64,000 nt of DNA from Nocardioides luteus (GTDB lineage: Bacteria > Actinomycetota > Actinomycetes > Propionibacteriales > Nocardioidaceae), in the NCBI RefSeq assembly GCF_000960475.2, contig NZ_JZDQ02000004.1, positions 62,001 through 126,000 on the forward strand, given 5' to 3'. A program made the translations under genes and the position numbers. Below, piece after piece: positions 1 to 8,395 of the stretch (positions are counted from its first letter, which is position 1; each line of letters begins with the position of its first letter). The notes beneath the pieces are model-generated. The model was not told where the DNA came from, did no database searches, and saw only the letters and a program-made list of their open reading frames with translations.

Positions 1-73
1 TCTCGGCGGCGACCTCGTGCATCGAACCGAGGCGCGAGAGCTCGAGCAACATCCGGAGCCGGCGTACGTCCAC
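1..73 (-). CDS. LysR family regulator, N-terminal fragment (runs off the window)
   Basis: Reading leftward from a GTG at 73 gives [19 protein letters not shown] followed by EVAAE, which is the usual first helix of LysR-type DNA-binding domains. Only about 24 residues lie inside the window and the rest continues beyond position 1. It is divergent from the EamA exporter that starts at 156, the common arrangement of a LysR regulator beside the transporter it controls. The 82 bp between them must hold both promoters. Target and ligand are unknown. Confidence 0.6.
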   Translation of the reverse strand, partial: MDVRRLRMLLELSRLGSMHEVAAE

Positions 74-155
74 CGGCTCATTGTTTCGACATCGCGAACA
101 TAATGTCCAGCAATGTCACGTGGACGCGAACGGATTCCGTGGGTTCACTGGACGC

Positions 156-1085
156 ATGACCACCTCACACTCCGCCCGCGACGGTGCCTCCATGGCGATG
201 ACCTCCATGCTCTGCGTACAGCTGGGCCTCGCGGTGTCGGTGGGTCTGATCGACGAGCTCGGTCCGGCGGGGGTGGCCTGGTTGCGTCTGTTCTGGGCGG
301 GCATCCTTCTCCTGGTCCTCGTCCGGCCGCGCCCTGCGGCATTCAGCCGGGAGACGCTGCTGTGCGGCGTCGCGCTCGGTGCGGTCACGGCCGGCCTGAC
401 GCTGCTGTTCATGGCCGCCCTGGCCCGGCTCCCGCTCGGCACCGCCGCTGCGCTGGAGTTCCTCGGGCCGCTGGGGGTGGCCGTGGTCCGGACCCGCGGC
501 ACCGCACGTGCGTGGGCACTCGTGGCCGCCGGCGGCGTCCTGTGCCTGACCCAACCCTGGAACGGCGCGGTGGACGCGCTCGGTGTCGCGTTCGCGCTGA
601 GCGCGGCCGCCTGCTGGGCGTCCTACATCCTGTTGACCCAGCGGGTCGGCGATGCGGTCAGCGGCATCGGCGGACTGGCGATCTCCATGCCGGTCGCGGC
701 CGTGGTCGCCACTGTCGCGGTCGGACCCGGCATCGTGGAACGGCTCACGCCCGAGCTCCTGCTCGCCGGCCTGGGTCTGGCTCTGCTGGTGCCGGTGGTG
801 CCCTTCGCCCTGGAGATGATGGCGCTGCGTCGCCTCACCGCCGGGGCCTTCGGGACGCTCATGGCGCTCGAGCCGGCGTTGGCGCTGGTGATCGGGTTCG
901 TCGCCCTCCACCAGGTGCCGAATCTCGTCGCCGTGCTCGGGGTCGGGCTCGTGGTCGCGGCCGGAGTGGGCGCCGAACGTGCCGGCGGGCGCACCCCGGA
1001 CGTCGAAGCCGGCACTCCCCCGGCTCAGCGTCCCCTGGACGCGCACGTGCTGCAGGCGCCCGCGTCCGAGCTCTCCAGCTGTTAG
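156..1085 (+). CDS. EamA/RhtA-type DMT superfamily exporter
   Basis: A 309-residue inner-membrane protein with about ten hydrophobic segments and two EamA repeats. The first half has the [20 protein letters not shown] and LRLFWAG pattern of RhtA-like threonine/homoserine exporters; the second ends with [18 protein letters not shown], the typical EamA second repeat. An in-frame ATG exists at 81, but the stretch before 156 does not look like a transporter N-terminus, so 156 was chosen. It is divergent from a partial LysR gene and convergent with the gene ending at 1099. Export of amino acids or related metabolites is inferred from family only; the substrate cannot be read from sequence. Confidence 0.85.
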   Translation: MTTSHSARDGASMAMTSMLCVQLGLAVSVGLIDELGPAGVAWLRLFWAGILLLVLVRPRPAAFSRETLLCGVALGAVTAGLTLLFMAALARLPLGTAAALEFLGPLGVAVVRTRGTARAWALVAAGGVLCLTQPWNGAVDALGVAFALSAAACWASYILLTQRVGDAVSGIGGLAISMPVAAVVATVAVGPGIVERLTPELLLAGLGLALLVPVVPFALEMMALRRLTAGAFGTLMALEPALALVIGFVALHQVPNLVAVLGVGLVVAAGVGAERAGGRTPDVEAGTPPAQRPLDAHVLQAPASELSSC

Positions 1086-1092
1086 CGGGCTC

Positions 1093-1115
1093 GGTCGGTC
1101 ATTCGAAGACCGACC
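1093..1115. terminator. Hairpin between convergent genes
   Basis: A perfect 8-bp inverted repeat, GGTCGGTC (1093-1100) and GACCGACC (1108-1115), with a 7-nt loop. It sits 8 bp after the EamA stop and overlaps the last codons of the convergent Imm-5-like gene, so it could end transcription from both sides. There is no T-tract. Confidence 0.5.
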
Positions 1116-1611
1116 AGCAGATGTCGTTGCGGATCCGCTGGTCGTCGAGGACGAGCTCGCGGACGGCGTCCGGGAGCTGCTCCCGCTGCCAGCGGCACTC
1201 CCGGCGCCCGGCCTCGATCGCCTCGCCGGGAGGGACGGCGTCGCGTACGGCCTTGATGGCGTACGCAGCCGCCCCCAGGTCGTGGGCGGCGACATGGGCG
1301 ACCACGCCGGCCTGACCGGCGGCGTAGGCGGCGTTGCGGGCGGCCCCGCGCAACGGCCGGGCCGCGCCCATCGCATGGCCGCCGAGGGCGCGGGCCTCCA
1401 TCATCTTCAGCTCGCCACGGGTCCAGGCGCGGGCCGCCTCGATGGCCTCCCGCGGACGCGGGTCGCCGGGGCACTCGGACTCGAAGAGGTGGAGGACGTG
1501 CTCGGCACAGGTCGCCGCCCACAGCGCGAGCAGGTGGTGGTCGGCGTCGGTGAGCGTTCCGCCACGGCGGACCGTGATCAGGCGCGGGTCGCGCTCCTTG
1601 GCCAGGATCAT
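1099..1611 (-). CDS. Imm-5-like putative immunity protein
   Basis: A 170-residue, alanine- and histidine-rich helical protein. The pattern LWAATCAEHVLHLFE, then PREAIEAARAW, then a series of AR/AH helices (residues 70-120), matches the Imm-5-like putative immunity family. No signal peptide or membrane segment is seen. Its ATG overlaps the stop of the upstream MmcQ-like gene (ATGA at 1608-1611), so the two are translationally coupled. No toxin gene is adjacent, so an immunity role is a family label, not a conclusion. Members often occur as lone genes in actinobacteria. Confidence 0.65.
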   Translation of the reverse strand: MILAKERDPRLITVRRGGTLTDADHHLLALWAATCAEHVLHLFESECPGDPRPREAIEAARAWTRGELKMMEARALGGHAMGAARPLRGAARNAAYAAGQAGVVAHVAAHDLGAAAYAIKAVRDAVPPGEAIEAGRRECRWQREQLPDAVRELVLDDQRIRNDICWSVFE

Positions 1612-1997
1612 CGCTCTCCTCGGTTCATCGGGTGGTCGGGTCCGGGGCCGCCGGGATGGGTGAGGTCGTAGGCGGCCGAGACCTTCTTCGGTACGCACAG
1701 GCGCCAGGCGTCCACGACGAACTCGCACGCCTCGATCGGGTCGAGCTCGCCCAGGGACGACTCGACCCAGTTGAACCGCATCTCGGACTCCCGGGGCAGG
1801 TGGAATTTCTCGGGTGCGCCGGCGACCAGCGCGGCCCGTTCCTCCTTCGGGAAGCCGAAACCCATCTCGGTCTCGTCCAGGGAGAAGGCGACGTAGACGA
1901 TCGAGCCGACCCGGAACTTCAGTCGGCCGCGTACGAATACTTCGTAGGACCTTTCGAGGCTGGAGGCGAGCCACCGGACATCTTCCACGGTTGCCAT
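1608..1997 (-). CDS. MmcQ/YjbR family protein
   Basis: A 129-residue protein starting at MATVEDVRWLASSL. The segments FRVGSIVYVAFSLDETEMGF, EERAALVAGAPEKFHLP and a C-terminal FNWVESSLGELDP match the MmcQ/YjbR fold, a small double-wing DNA-binding-like domain of unknown biochemical role. An in-frame ATG six codons upstream (2015) is possible, but the family usually starts where chosen. It is the first gene of a two-gene unit with the Imm-5-like protein. Its upstream region (1998-2179) is shared with the divergent secreted protease. Confidence 0.8.
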   Translation of the reverse strand: MATVEDVRWLASSLERSYEVFVRGRLKFRVGSIVYVAFSLDETEMGFGFPKEERAALVAGAPEKFHLPRESEMRFNWVESSLGELDPIEACEFVVDAWRLCVPKKVSAAYDLTHPGGPGPDHPMNRGER

Positions 1998-2179
1998 GCT
2001 CCGGAGCGTACCCATGTCTCGACGGTGCCGGCGTCCGTTACGGATCAGTTAAATCCCTCCGGTGAGAGACAAATCTGCGAACGTTACATTCCCGTGCAAC
2101 GAAATTTGGTGTTGAGTCAGCGTTCGAAATCCGGGCCCCAGACCCCGTGGGCCCGGACTGAGTGAGAGGACCTCATCAC

Positions 2180-3109
2180 ATGACGTTGAATCGTTCAGCT
2201 CGCATCGCAGCCACGGCGATCAGCCTGGCGCTCGGTGCCGCCTCGGTGGCGATGACCGCCGTCCCGGCAGCGGCGTGGGCACCCGAGTCGAAGGCCGCCT
2301 GTATCGAGCCGACCGGCCAGGACGAGGCCGACGCCGCCCGAGGTGGCTCCGGCGGGGACCACCGCGACATCTCCGCGGCGGAGCAGAAGCGGATCGAGGC
2401 CCGCACCGCGGCGATCCTGGCCAAGAAGGGCAGCAACGCGCGCACGGCGGCCACCGTTCCGGTCTACATCCACAAGATGCTCGGCACGGACGGTTCCGGC
2501 GACGTGACCCAGGCGCAGATCGACGCGCAGATCGCCGAGCTCAACCAGGACTTCGCGGGTCAGGAGCTGGCCGGCACGGCTGCGGACACCGGTTTCACCT
2601 TCACGCTCGCCGGCGTCGACGCCTACTACAACAACACCTGGCACAAGGACCGTCAGTCGACGACCTACCGGACCAAGACCCGTCTGGGCGGCAAGAACGC
2701 GCTCAACATCTGGCTGGTCGACTTCAGCTACCTCGGCATCGCGACCTTCCCGTGGGACTACGCGAGCAACCCGGGCATCGACGGTATCCGCGTGCAGTAC
2801 AGCTCGCTTCCCGGCGGCTCGGCGACCAACTACAACGACGGCAAGACCGCGACCCACGAGGCCGGTCACTGGTTCGGGCTCTACCACACCTTCCAGGGTG
2901 GCTGCACCGAGACCAACGACGAGGTCGCGGACACCCCGGCCCAGGCCAGCTCGACCTCGGGCTGCCCCGCCGGCCGTGACTCCTGCAGCCTGCCCGGCCT
3001 CGACCCGATCCACAACTACATGGACTACAGCTACGACAGCTGCTACAACCAGTTCACCCTGGGTCAGAGCACCCGGATGGACCAGATGTGGGCGGCGTAC
3101 CGCGCCTGA
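2180..3109 (+). CDS. Secreted zinc metalloprotease, M43 (pappalysin/cytophagalysin) family
   Basis: A 309-residue preprotein. Residues 1-34 form a Sec signal peptide (NRSAR, hydrophobic core, AAAWA). The metzincin zinc site HEAGHWFGLYH lies at about residues 226-236, and the Met-turn NYMDYSYDSC follows near the C-terminus, both diagnostic of M43 proteases. The region between signal and catalytic domain (rich in E, K, A) is a likely propeptide. Six cysteines in the C-terminal half fit secreted disulfides. ATG 2180 was preferred to GTG 2162 because GAGAGGA lies 9 bp before it. The role is extracellular protein degradation; the native substrate is unknown. Confidence 0.92.
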   Translation: MTLNRSARIAATAISLALGAASVAMTAVPAAAWAPESKAACIEPTGQDEADAARGGSGGDHRDISAAEQKRIEARTAAILAKKGSNARTAATVPVYIHKMLGTDGSGDVTQAQIDAQIAELNQDFAGQELAGTAADTGFTFTLAGVDAYYNNTWHKDRQSTTYRTKTRLGGKNALNIWLVDFSYLGIATFPWDYASNPGIDGIRVQYSSLPGGSATNYNDGKTATHEAGHWFGLYHTFQGGCTETNDEVADTPAQASSTSGCPAGRDSCSLPGLDPIHNYMDYSYDSCYNQFTLGQSTRMDQMWAAYRA

Positions 3110-3140
3110 TCCTCGGGCCTGATCGTCGGGCCTGATCATC
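3104..3140. repeat. 13-bp tandem repeat over the protease stop codon
   Basis: Almost three head-to-tail copies of GCCTGATCNTCGG (starts at 3104, 3117 and 3130, period 13). The TGA stop of the metalloprotease gene lies inside the first copy. Strand slippage at the gene end is the simplest origin. Confidence 0.7.
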
Positions 3141-3214
3141 ACCGCTGCTCGTCCGGCGCGTCCTTCGTGGCTCGCCGGGCGAGCAGCTGCCATGTCCGGG
3201 GGCATCATGTCTCC

Positions 3215-3844
3215 ATGGCGGCGAAGACGGACCTGAAGAAGACGCTCGACGGCTATCGGGCGCGGCGAGGTGAGTTCCGGGTGCTCGAGCTGCCGCCACT
3301 CCCCTACCTGATGGTCGACGGACACGGCGATCCCAACGCCCAGGAGTACGCGGACGCGCTCGCGGCGCTCTACCCGGTGGCGTACAGGCTGAAGTTCGCC
3401 AGCAAGAAGGACGGCCGCGACTACGTGGTGCCGCCGCTGGAGGCGCTGTGGTGGGCGGAGGACATGGACGCGTTCACAACGGCGCGAGACAAGTCGAGGT
3501 GGGACTGGACAGCGATGATCATGACACCGGACTGGATCACCGCGGCGATGGTCGACGCGGCGATCGAGGACGTGGCCGCCAAGGACCGCCCGGCCAGCCT
3601 GGACAAGGTCCGCTGGGAGACGCTGAGCGAAGGCACCTGCGTGCAGACCCTCCACCTCGGCCCGTACGACGACGAGGGCCCGGTCCTCGAGGAGATGCAC
3701 GAGCGGTTCATCCCCGAGCACCGGCTGCGGATGACCGGGAAGCACCACGAGGTCTATCTCGGGGACCCGCGGCGGGTCGAACCGGCGAAGCTGCGCACGA
3801 TCCTGCGCCAGCCGGTGGTTCGCATTTCGGTGAACGAATGTTGA
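3215..3844 (+). CDS. GyrI-like small-molecule-binding domain protein
   Basis: A 209-residue cytoplasmic protein of the stand-alone GyrI-like type. The N-terminus KTDLKKTLDGYRARRGEFRV and the pattern LPYLMVDGHGDPN, LYPVAYRLKF, then LHLGPYDDEGPVLEEMHERF are characteristic. The family has the SOUL/GyrI fold and binds or hydrolyses small molecules; no DNA-binding domain is attached here. ATG 3215 was chosen over an earlier in-frame ATG because it begins the family-like MAAKTDLKK sequence. It is monocistronic as far as can be seen. Confidence 0.8.
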   Translation: MAAKTDLKKTLDGYRARRGEFRVLELPPLPYLMVDGHGDPNAQEYADALAALYPVAYRLKFASKKDGRDYVVPPLEALWWAEDMDAFTTARDKSRWDWTAMIMTPDWITAAMVDAAIEDVAAKDRPASLDKVRWETLSEGTCVQTLHLGPYDDEGPVLEEMHERFIPEHRLRMTGKHHEVYLGDPRRVEPAKLRTILRQPVVRISVNEC

Positions 3845-3931
3845 CCGAAACCCTTGTCGACGTGACTGCGCTCACATTACTCTTCAGTAACTCGGGACGA
3901 AGCGGTCCCGCTTACGTGAGGAGAGTCCCCC

Positions 3932-5272
3932 ATGTCTCAGCACGCACCAAAGATGCTCGTGGCCACCGCCCTGGCCGTCGCCGCGGTCACTCCGGCCGCC
4001 CTGGTCGCCCCGGCCGCAGCCGCTGACAGCGGCACCACCGTCGTCTCCCGCGGGGTCGAGATCCCGGAGTTCTACAACCCGCCGGCGACGCTTCCGGCGG
4101 GCGACGGTGAGCTGGTACGCACCGAACCCCTCCCCCTCGGCGCCGGACTCTCGATCCCGGGGATCGGCTCGCTCCCGGGCACCGCGACCCGGGTCATGTA
4201 CAAGACGACCGACAACAACGGCGCCCCGGCAGCCGTGACCGGCGCCTACATCGAGCCGTTCGCGGCCTGGGGCGGCGCCGGCGACCGGCCGCTCGTGGTC
4301 GTCGCCCCCGGCACCATGGGACAGGGCGACCAGTGCTCGGCGTCGCTGGGGCTGGAGCGTCCGATCCTCTTCAACGGCAGGACCGTCTCCGTCGGCTACG
4401 AGGACATCGGGATCTACCGGCTCCTGGCGCGTGGCGTGGCCGTGATGGTGACCGACTACGTCGGCCTCGGCACCACCGACCGGCTGCACACCTATGTCGA
4501 CCGGGTCGACGGCGGCCACGCCGTCCTCGACGCCGCCCGCGCAGCCCGCGGTGTTCCCGACGCATCGGTGACCAGCGGGTCGCGGGTGGCGCTCTACGGC
4601 TACAGCCAGGGCGGCGGCGCGACCGGGTCGGCTTCCGAGCTCGCCGCGGAGTATGCACCCGACGTCAACCTCGTCGGCGCCTATGTCGGCGCACCGCCGG
4701 CCGATCTGCGCGCGACGGCGGAGGGCATCGACGGGTCCGCCCTGGTGGCGGCGCTCGGCTGGACCATCAACGGTCTCGCGCAGTCCCACCCGGCGCTGCA
4801 GCCGATCCTCGACGAGAACCTCAACGCCAAGGGGAAGGCGGCGCTCGAGGACCTGTCGACGGCGTGCGTCGCCGACGGCATCGCGAGCTACCCGTTCCAG
4901 CGGAGCAGCAGCTGGACCACGACCGGCGAGAGCCTCGATGACATCATCGAGCGCGAGCCCACCGTGCAGGCGATCATGGCCGAGCAGAAGCTCGGGAAAC
5001 AGGCTCCGCGGATCCCGGTACGTCTCGCCACCGGCACCCAGGACGACATCGTCCCGCACCGGCAGGCCCGTCAGCTCGCCGTCGACTGGTGCGACCGGGG
5101 TGCCAAGGTGACTTACCAGGCGGTCGTGCTGCCCAACCTCGGTGACGGGCTGATCACCAACCACGTCACCCCGCTCCTCGCCGACCAGACCGCCGCGATC
5201 AGCTGGATCACCGATCGGGTCGGCGGTGCCGCGGCCGGGTCGAACTGCTCGACGCTGCCGCTTCAGCACTGA
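3932..5272 (+). CDS. Secreted LIP-family lipase (alpha/beta hydrolase)
   Basis: A 446-residue exported enzyme. Residues 1-31 are a Sec signal peptide ending PAAAA. The nucleophile elbow GYSQGG puts the catalytic serine at about residue 225; GTQDDIVPH (catalytic aspartate region) and a downstream ITNHVT histidine complete a plausible triad. The sequence resembles actinobacterial secretory lipases of the LIP family, which hydrolyse acylglycerols outside the cell. GAGGAGAG precedes the ATG at good spacing. The last 10 bp overlap the convergent dimethylargininase gene. Substrate range is not readable. Confidence 0.87.
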   Translation: MSQHAPKMLVATALAVAAVTPAALVAPAAAADSGTTVVSRGVEIPEFYNPPATLPAGDGELVRTEPLPLGAGLSIPGIGSLPGTATRVMYKTTDNNGAPAAVTGAYIEPFAAWGGAGDRPLVVVAPGTMGQGDQCSASLGLERPILFNGRTVSVGYEDIGIYRLLARGVAVMVTDYVGLGTTDRLHTYVDRVDGGHAVLDAARAARGVPDASVTSGSRVALYGYSQGGGATGSASELAAEYAPDVNLVGAYVGAPPADLRATAEGIDGSALVAALGWTINGLAQSHPALQPILDENLNAKGKAALEDLSTACVADGIASYPFQRSSSWTTTGESLDDIIEREPTVQAIMAEQKLGKQAPRIPVRLATGTQDDIVPHRQARQLAVDWCDRGAKVTYQAVVLPNLGDGLITNHVTPLLADQTAAISWITDRVGGAAAGSNCSTLPLQH

Positions 5273-6033
5273 GCGGCGCGTAGCCGCACGGACAGGCAGG
5301 TCACGCAGCCTTCGAGCTTCTCGAACTCGGAGATGTCGACCGCGACGACCGTGTAGCCACGTTCCTCGAAGATGGCTCTGGTCAGCGGCGCCGAGGCGGC
5401 CATCAGCAGCGTGTCGTCGTCGAGGACGACGACGTGGGAGCCCGATTCCTCCGGGACCGGCAGGAACCGGGCTCCCCACACGCCCGGGTCGTCGACGAGC
5501 GGCTCGTGGCCGATGACGGTGCCGTCGGGCAGCGCCGTGACGGCCGACTTGAGGTGGAGGACCTTGGAGACCGGGACGGCGACGACGTCTGCGCCCAGCG
5601 GGCCGAGCAACGCCCGGAGCTGGGCGATGCCGTCGGCGTTCGTACGCCCGCCCTCCCCCACCCACACGGTGTCACCGTGCTTGAGCACGTCGCCGCCGTC
5701 GAGCGTGCCGGGCGCCTCGATGTGGGCGATCCGGTATCCCCGCGCCCGGACGGCATCCTCGGCCGCGGCGGTCTCCGGCCGCCGCTCCAGCGCGCCCGGG
5801 CGGCTGATCACGGCCAGGTCCCCGAAGACCACCATCGTGTCCTCGACGAAGACCGAGTCCGGGCAGTCGTCGGCGGGATCGACCTCGTGGGTCGTCCAGC
5901 CGGCGGAGCGCATCGCGGCGACGTACGCCTCCCACTGGGCGTTGGCGAGGTCGACGTCGACCGGGCTCCGCTCGATGTGGGTGACGAGGCCGTCGGCGAG
6001 GCGCGGCGAGGGGCGGCGTACGAGAGCGTGCAT
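5263..6033 (-). CDS. Dimethylargininase / arginine deiminase-related amidinotransferase-fold hydrolase
   Basis: A 256-residue protein of the pentein fold, close in length to bacterial DDAH. Visible features are CPDSVFVEDTMVVFGD (substrate loop), GTLDGGDVL, the catalytic histidine segment VLHLKSAVTAL, and the C-terminal LEGCVTCLSV with the nucleophilic cysteine most likely at residue 246. The enzyme would hydrolyse methylarginines to citrulline and methylamines; a plain arginine-handling activity cannot be ruled out. Start ATG 6033 gives MHALVRRPS, typical for the family, whereas longer in-frame extensions are low-complexity. The stop overlaps the convergent lipase gene. Confidence 0.85.
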   Translation of the reverse strand: MHALVRRPSPRLADGLVTHIERSPVDVDLANAQWEAYVAAMRSAGWTTHEVDPADDCPDSVFVEDTMVVFGDLAVISRPGALERRPETAAAEDAVRARGYRIAHIEAPGTLDGGDVLKHGDTVWVGEGGRTNADGIAQLRALLGPLGADVVAVPVSKVLHLKSAVTALPDGTVIGHEPLVDDPGVWGARFLPVPEESGSHVVVLDDDTLLMAASAPLTRAIFEERGYTVVAVDISEFEKLEGCVTCLSVRLRAAQC

Positions 6034-6047
6034 GGGGTGAAGTATCC

Positions 6048-6542
6048 CTAGCCGATCCAGAACCGGAGCTCGCTGCCCAGCTGTTCGTCGGGTACGCCGC
6101 CGTTCTTCTCGATCACCCGCCGGGACGCGTCGTTGTCGGGGGCGCACGTCAGCAGGGCACGCGAGATGCCGCGCTCGCGGGCCTTCTCGAGGCCGAGGCC
6201 GAGCATGCGGCTGGCGTGGCCCTGGCGCCGCCACGGGGCGACGACGTGGTAGCCGATGTGCCCGCCTTCGACGGAGAGCTCGGGCGTCAGCGTGTGCCGC
6301 ACGACGAGGGTGCCGAGATAGTGCTCGCCGGAGACGTACCAGAAGACCGTCGACATCACCTGCCAGCGCTCCTTGTCGTGGTCCCGGGCGGCGACGAAGG
6401 CGTCGAAGTCGTCGCTGGCCGGCCCGAGCCAGTCGGTGTCGGTGCCGCGGAGCAGGCAGTCGGCCTGCTCGCCGGTGAGATAGGAGGTGCGTACGGCCGT
6501 CGTCGGCCGGATCAGGCGAGGCGGTTCGTTCAGGGTGATCAT
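6048..6542 (-). CDS. GNAT family N-acetyltransferase
   Basis: A 164-residue acetyltransferase. The acetyl-CoA loop lies around GGHIGYHVVAPWRRQGHASR (motif A), followed by ALLTCAPDNDASRRVIEKNG, the classic GNAT C-terminal block ending in ELRFWIG. It resembles members of the YlbP/ElaA-like small GNAT group; the acceptor is unknown. It lies 14 bp upstream of the dimethylargininase gene on the same strand and may be cotranscribed with it. Confidence 0.85.
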   Translation of the reverse strand: MITLNEPPRLIRPTTAVRTSYLTGEQADCLLRGTDTDWLGPASDDFDAFVAARDHDKERWQVMSTVFWYVSGEHYLGTLVVRHTLTPELSVEGGHIGYHVVAPWRRQGHASRMLGLGLEKARERGISRALLTCAPDNDASRRVIEKNGGVPDEQLGSELRFWIG

Positions 6543-6606
6543 CGCGGGTCAGGCAATCACACGGCCTGCTCCGGACGCACCGGGTTTTGGCGGGCCGTGC
6601 GCGGTA

Positions 6607-6977
6607 TCACCCGATGGGCAAACGCCTGATTCTCATGGTCTCGTCGCCGAAGACAACGACAGCGCCGGCCAGGAGATCCTCCTCGACATCGTCGAGGTTG
6701 TCGATGATCACACGGGCAATCTCGTGGACACGTCGGCCGACGAGGCGCCGGATGAGGACGAAGGAGGGTGACGCTGCGTGGGTCCGCGCCAAGAGCGTGC
6801 CGAAATCGGTGTCCGCCGAGACCAAGACGCGCTCACCGCGCGGACTGCAAGATCGAGTACGTCCGGGTCCAACGTTCCGGCAAGTCCGAGCTGTCGAACG
6901 TGTGTGACGTCATGCCCTCCCGCTATGAGCAGCGGCACCAACTTCTCGGAGAGGTTCTCGTCGAGAAGGAGCCTCAT
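6607..6977 (-). pseudogene. DUF5615 PIN-like toxin, disrupted by a one-base frameshift
   Basis: The first 48 or so codons, from ATG 6977, read MRLLLDENLSEKLVPLLIAG and then HDVTHVRQLGLAG..LDLAVR, the N-terminus of DUF5615 PIN-like proteins. The remainder, in the next frame down to the stop at 6607, reads GERVLVSADTDFGTLLART..., the expected continuation. The frames meet near 6837-6840 and one extra G on the coding strand would join them as LDLAVRAGERVLVSADTDFG. So either the toxin gene is broken or there is a base-calling error. The ATG overlaps the stop of the DUF433 antitoxin gene (6974-6977). The putative activity is RNA cleavage by the PIN-like fold. Confidence 0.8.
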
Positions 6978-7204
6978 GCGCTCGGACGTAGAGGCAGTTC
7001 CCGCTCACGCACGGCCTCGGCCGCGTAGCGGAGGGCCGCGGCGATATCTTCGGCGACGAGATCAGGGAGGTCATCGATGATCTCTTCTGTGGTCATGCCG
7101 TCCGCGACCATTGCGACAACCGTCGCCACGGGAATGCGCATGCCCCTGATCGTCGGGACGCCGCCCATCCGATCCGGGTGCACTGTAATTCGCTCGAACG
7201 TCAC
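6974..7204 (-). CDS. DUF433 antitoxin
   Basis: A 76-residue DUF433 protein: MTFERITVHPDRMGGVPTIR followed by GMRIPVATVVAMVADGMTTEEI and DLPDLVAEDIAAALRYAAE, a winged-helix-like domain. DUF433 proteins are the antitoxin partners of DUF5615 PIN-like toxins, and here the two overlap by four bases in that order. It would neutralise the toxin and repress their own promoter. The antitoxin is intact although the toxin frame is broken. Confidence 0.85.
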   Translation of the reverse strand: MTFERITVHPDRMGGVPTIRGMRIPVATVVAMVADGMTTEEIIDDLPDLVAEDIAAALRYAAEAVRERELPLRPSA

Positions 7205-7230
7205 GTTCAGAGGTTACCTCTCAGTTGCGC

Positions 7231-7245
7231 ACTTCGGCGCGAAGT
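7231..7245. promoter_or_regulatory. Palindrome upstream of the DUF433 gene
   Basis: ACTTCGGCGCGAAGT is a 15-bp palindrome with 6-bp arms, 26 bp upstream of the antitoxin ATG and 19 bp before the divergent methyltransferase start. Toxin-antitoxin operons are usually autorepressed at such sites; binding by the DUF433 protein is inference. Confidence 0.4.
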
Positions 7246-7264
7246 ATGTGCGTAGTTTGGACCT

Positions 7265-7891
7265 ATGAGCGAGCACGAAGGACGCGAGATGTTCGAGCCG
7301 GAGTCGTGGGAGGAGCGCTATGCCGGCGAGGAGAAGGTCTGGAGCGGCAACCCGAACGCGCAGCTCATCGCCGAGATCGGGGCCCTGACGCCAGGGACGG
7401 CACTCGATGTCGGCTGCGGTGAGGGTGGCGACGTCATCTGGCTCGCCCAGCAGGGCTGGACGGTGACCGGGGCCGACTTCTCGGCCAACGGGCTGGCCCG
7501 GGCACGGCGGCACGCCGAGGAGGCCGGGGTGGCGGATCGCACGTCCTGGTGGCAGGTCGACGCCCGCACCTTCGACGCCGAGGGCCGGGAGTTCGACCTG
7601 GTCACGTGCCATTTTCTGCACACGCCCGACGGGAGCATGGTCGACGTCGCCGGCCGGCTCGCCACCGCGGTCGCGCCCGGCGGCCACCTCCTGGTCGTCG
7701 GCCACGCACCCTCGGAGGTCTTCGCGCGCCACAGCCACCACAACGCGATGTTCCTCGCCTCCGACCTGCTCCCCGGGCTGCCGGACGGGTTCGAGCCGCT
7801 CGTCGTCGAGCAGCGGCCCCGGCTGACCATCCGCGACGGCGTCCCGGTCGAGATCGACGACTCGACGCTGCTCGCGCGACGTACGTCCTGA
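7265..7891 (+). CDS. Class I SAM-dependent methyltransferase
   Basis: A 208-residue protein. The SAM-binding motif I is ALDVGCGEGGDVIWLAQQGW (about residues 46-65), followed by TGADFSANGLARA (motif II) and FDLVTCHFLHTPDGS (motif IV region). The N-terminus WEERYAGEEKVWSGNPNAQL is typical of thiopurine methyltransferase/TehB-like small methyltransferases, some of which detoxify oxyanions. The substrate is unknown. It ends one base before the convergent GNAT gene. Confidence 0.87.
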   Translation: MSEHEGREMFEPESWEERYAGEEKVWSGNPNAQLIAEIGALTPGTALDVGCGEGGDVIWLAQQGWTVTGADFSANGLARARRHAEEAGVADRTSWWQVDARTFDAEGREFDLVTCHFLHTPDGSMVDVAGRLATAVAPGGHLLVVGHAPSEVFARHSHHNAMFLASDLLPGLPDGFEPLVVEQRPRLTIRDGVPVEIDDSTLLARRTS

Positions 7892-8374
7892 CTAGGCGCG
7901 GACCATCCGGCGGTGGAGGCCGAGGGGCTCGGCCTTGGTCTCCCCGTCGAAGCTGAATCCCTGGCGCTCGTAGAACGCGGTCGCGCGCTGGTTGCCGTCG
8001 AGAACCCACAGGTACGCCGCCGAGGACCCGATCGCCTTCTCGAACAGCCGGTGACCGAGGCCGGTGCCGTACCTCTCCGCGCGGACGTAGAGGGCGGAGA
8101 GCTCCAGCGGCGGTAGGCCGGGATCGGTGTCCCGGCCCGGTCCGGCCCTCGCGAAGCCGAGCAGCCGTCCCGGCACGTCGTCCTCGGCGACCAGCGTCGA
8201 GAACGGGCCGGTCCCGAGGTTCGTGCGCCACCGGTCGACCCTCGCGGCACGCTCGGCGCGCCGTTCGGCGAAGATCGCGTCCGGCATCAGGCCGGCGTAC
8301 GCCTCCTCCCACACGTCGAGGTGGAGATCGGTCAACGCTTCGGCGTCATCGACGACGGCCGCTCGGATCAGCAT
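7892..8374 (-). CDS. GNAT family N-acetyltransferase
   Basis: A 160-residue GNAT. It opens LIRAAVVDDAEALTDLHLDV, shows the motif A region LYVRAERYGTGLGHRLFEKA (about residues 94-113), then LWVLDGNQRATAFYERQGF, the standard acceptor-loop/beta-bulge ending. Typical length for the family. Stop codon abuts the convergent methyltransferase gene. The VOC gene upstream ends 21 bp before its start on the same strand, so a short operon is possible. The acceptor is unknown. Confidence 0.87.
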   Translation of the reverse strand: MLIRAAVVDDAEALTDLHLDVWEEAYAGLMPDAIFAERRAERAARVDRWRTNLGTGPFSTLVAEDDVPGRLLGFARAGPGRDTDPGLPPLELSALYVRAERYGTGLGHRLFEKAIGSSAAYLWVLDGNQRATAFYERQGFSFDGETKAEPLGLHRRMVRA

Positions 8375-8395
8375 GGCGCGAGGATAGGGAGAACC

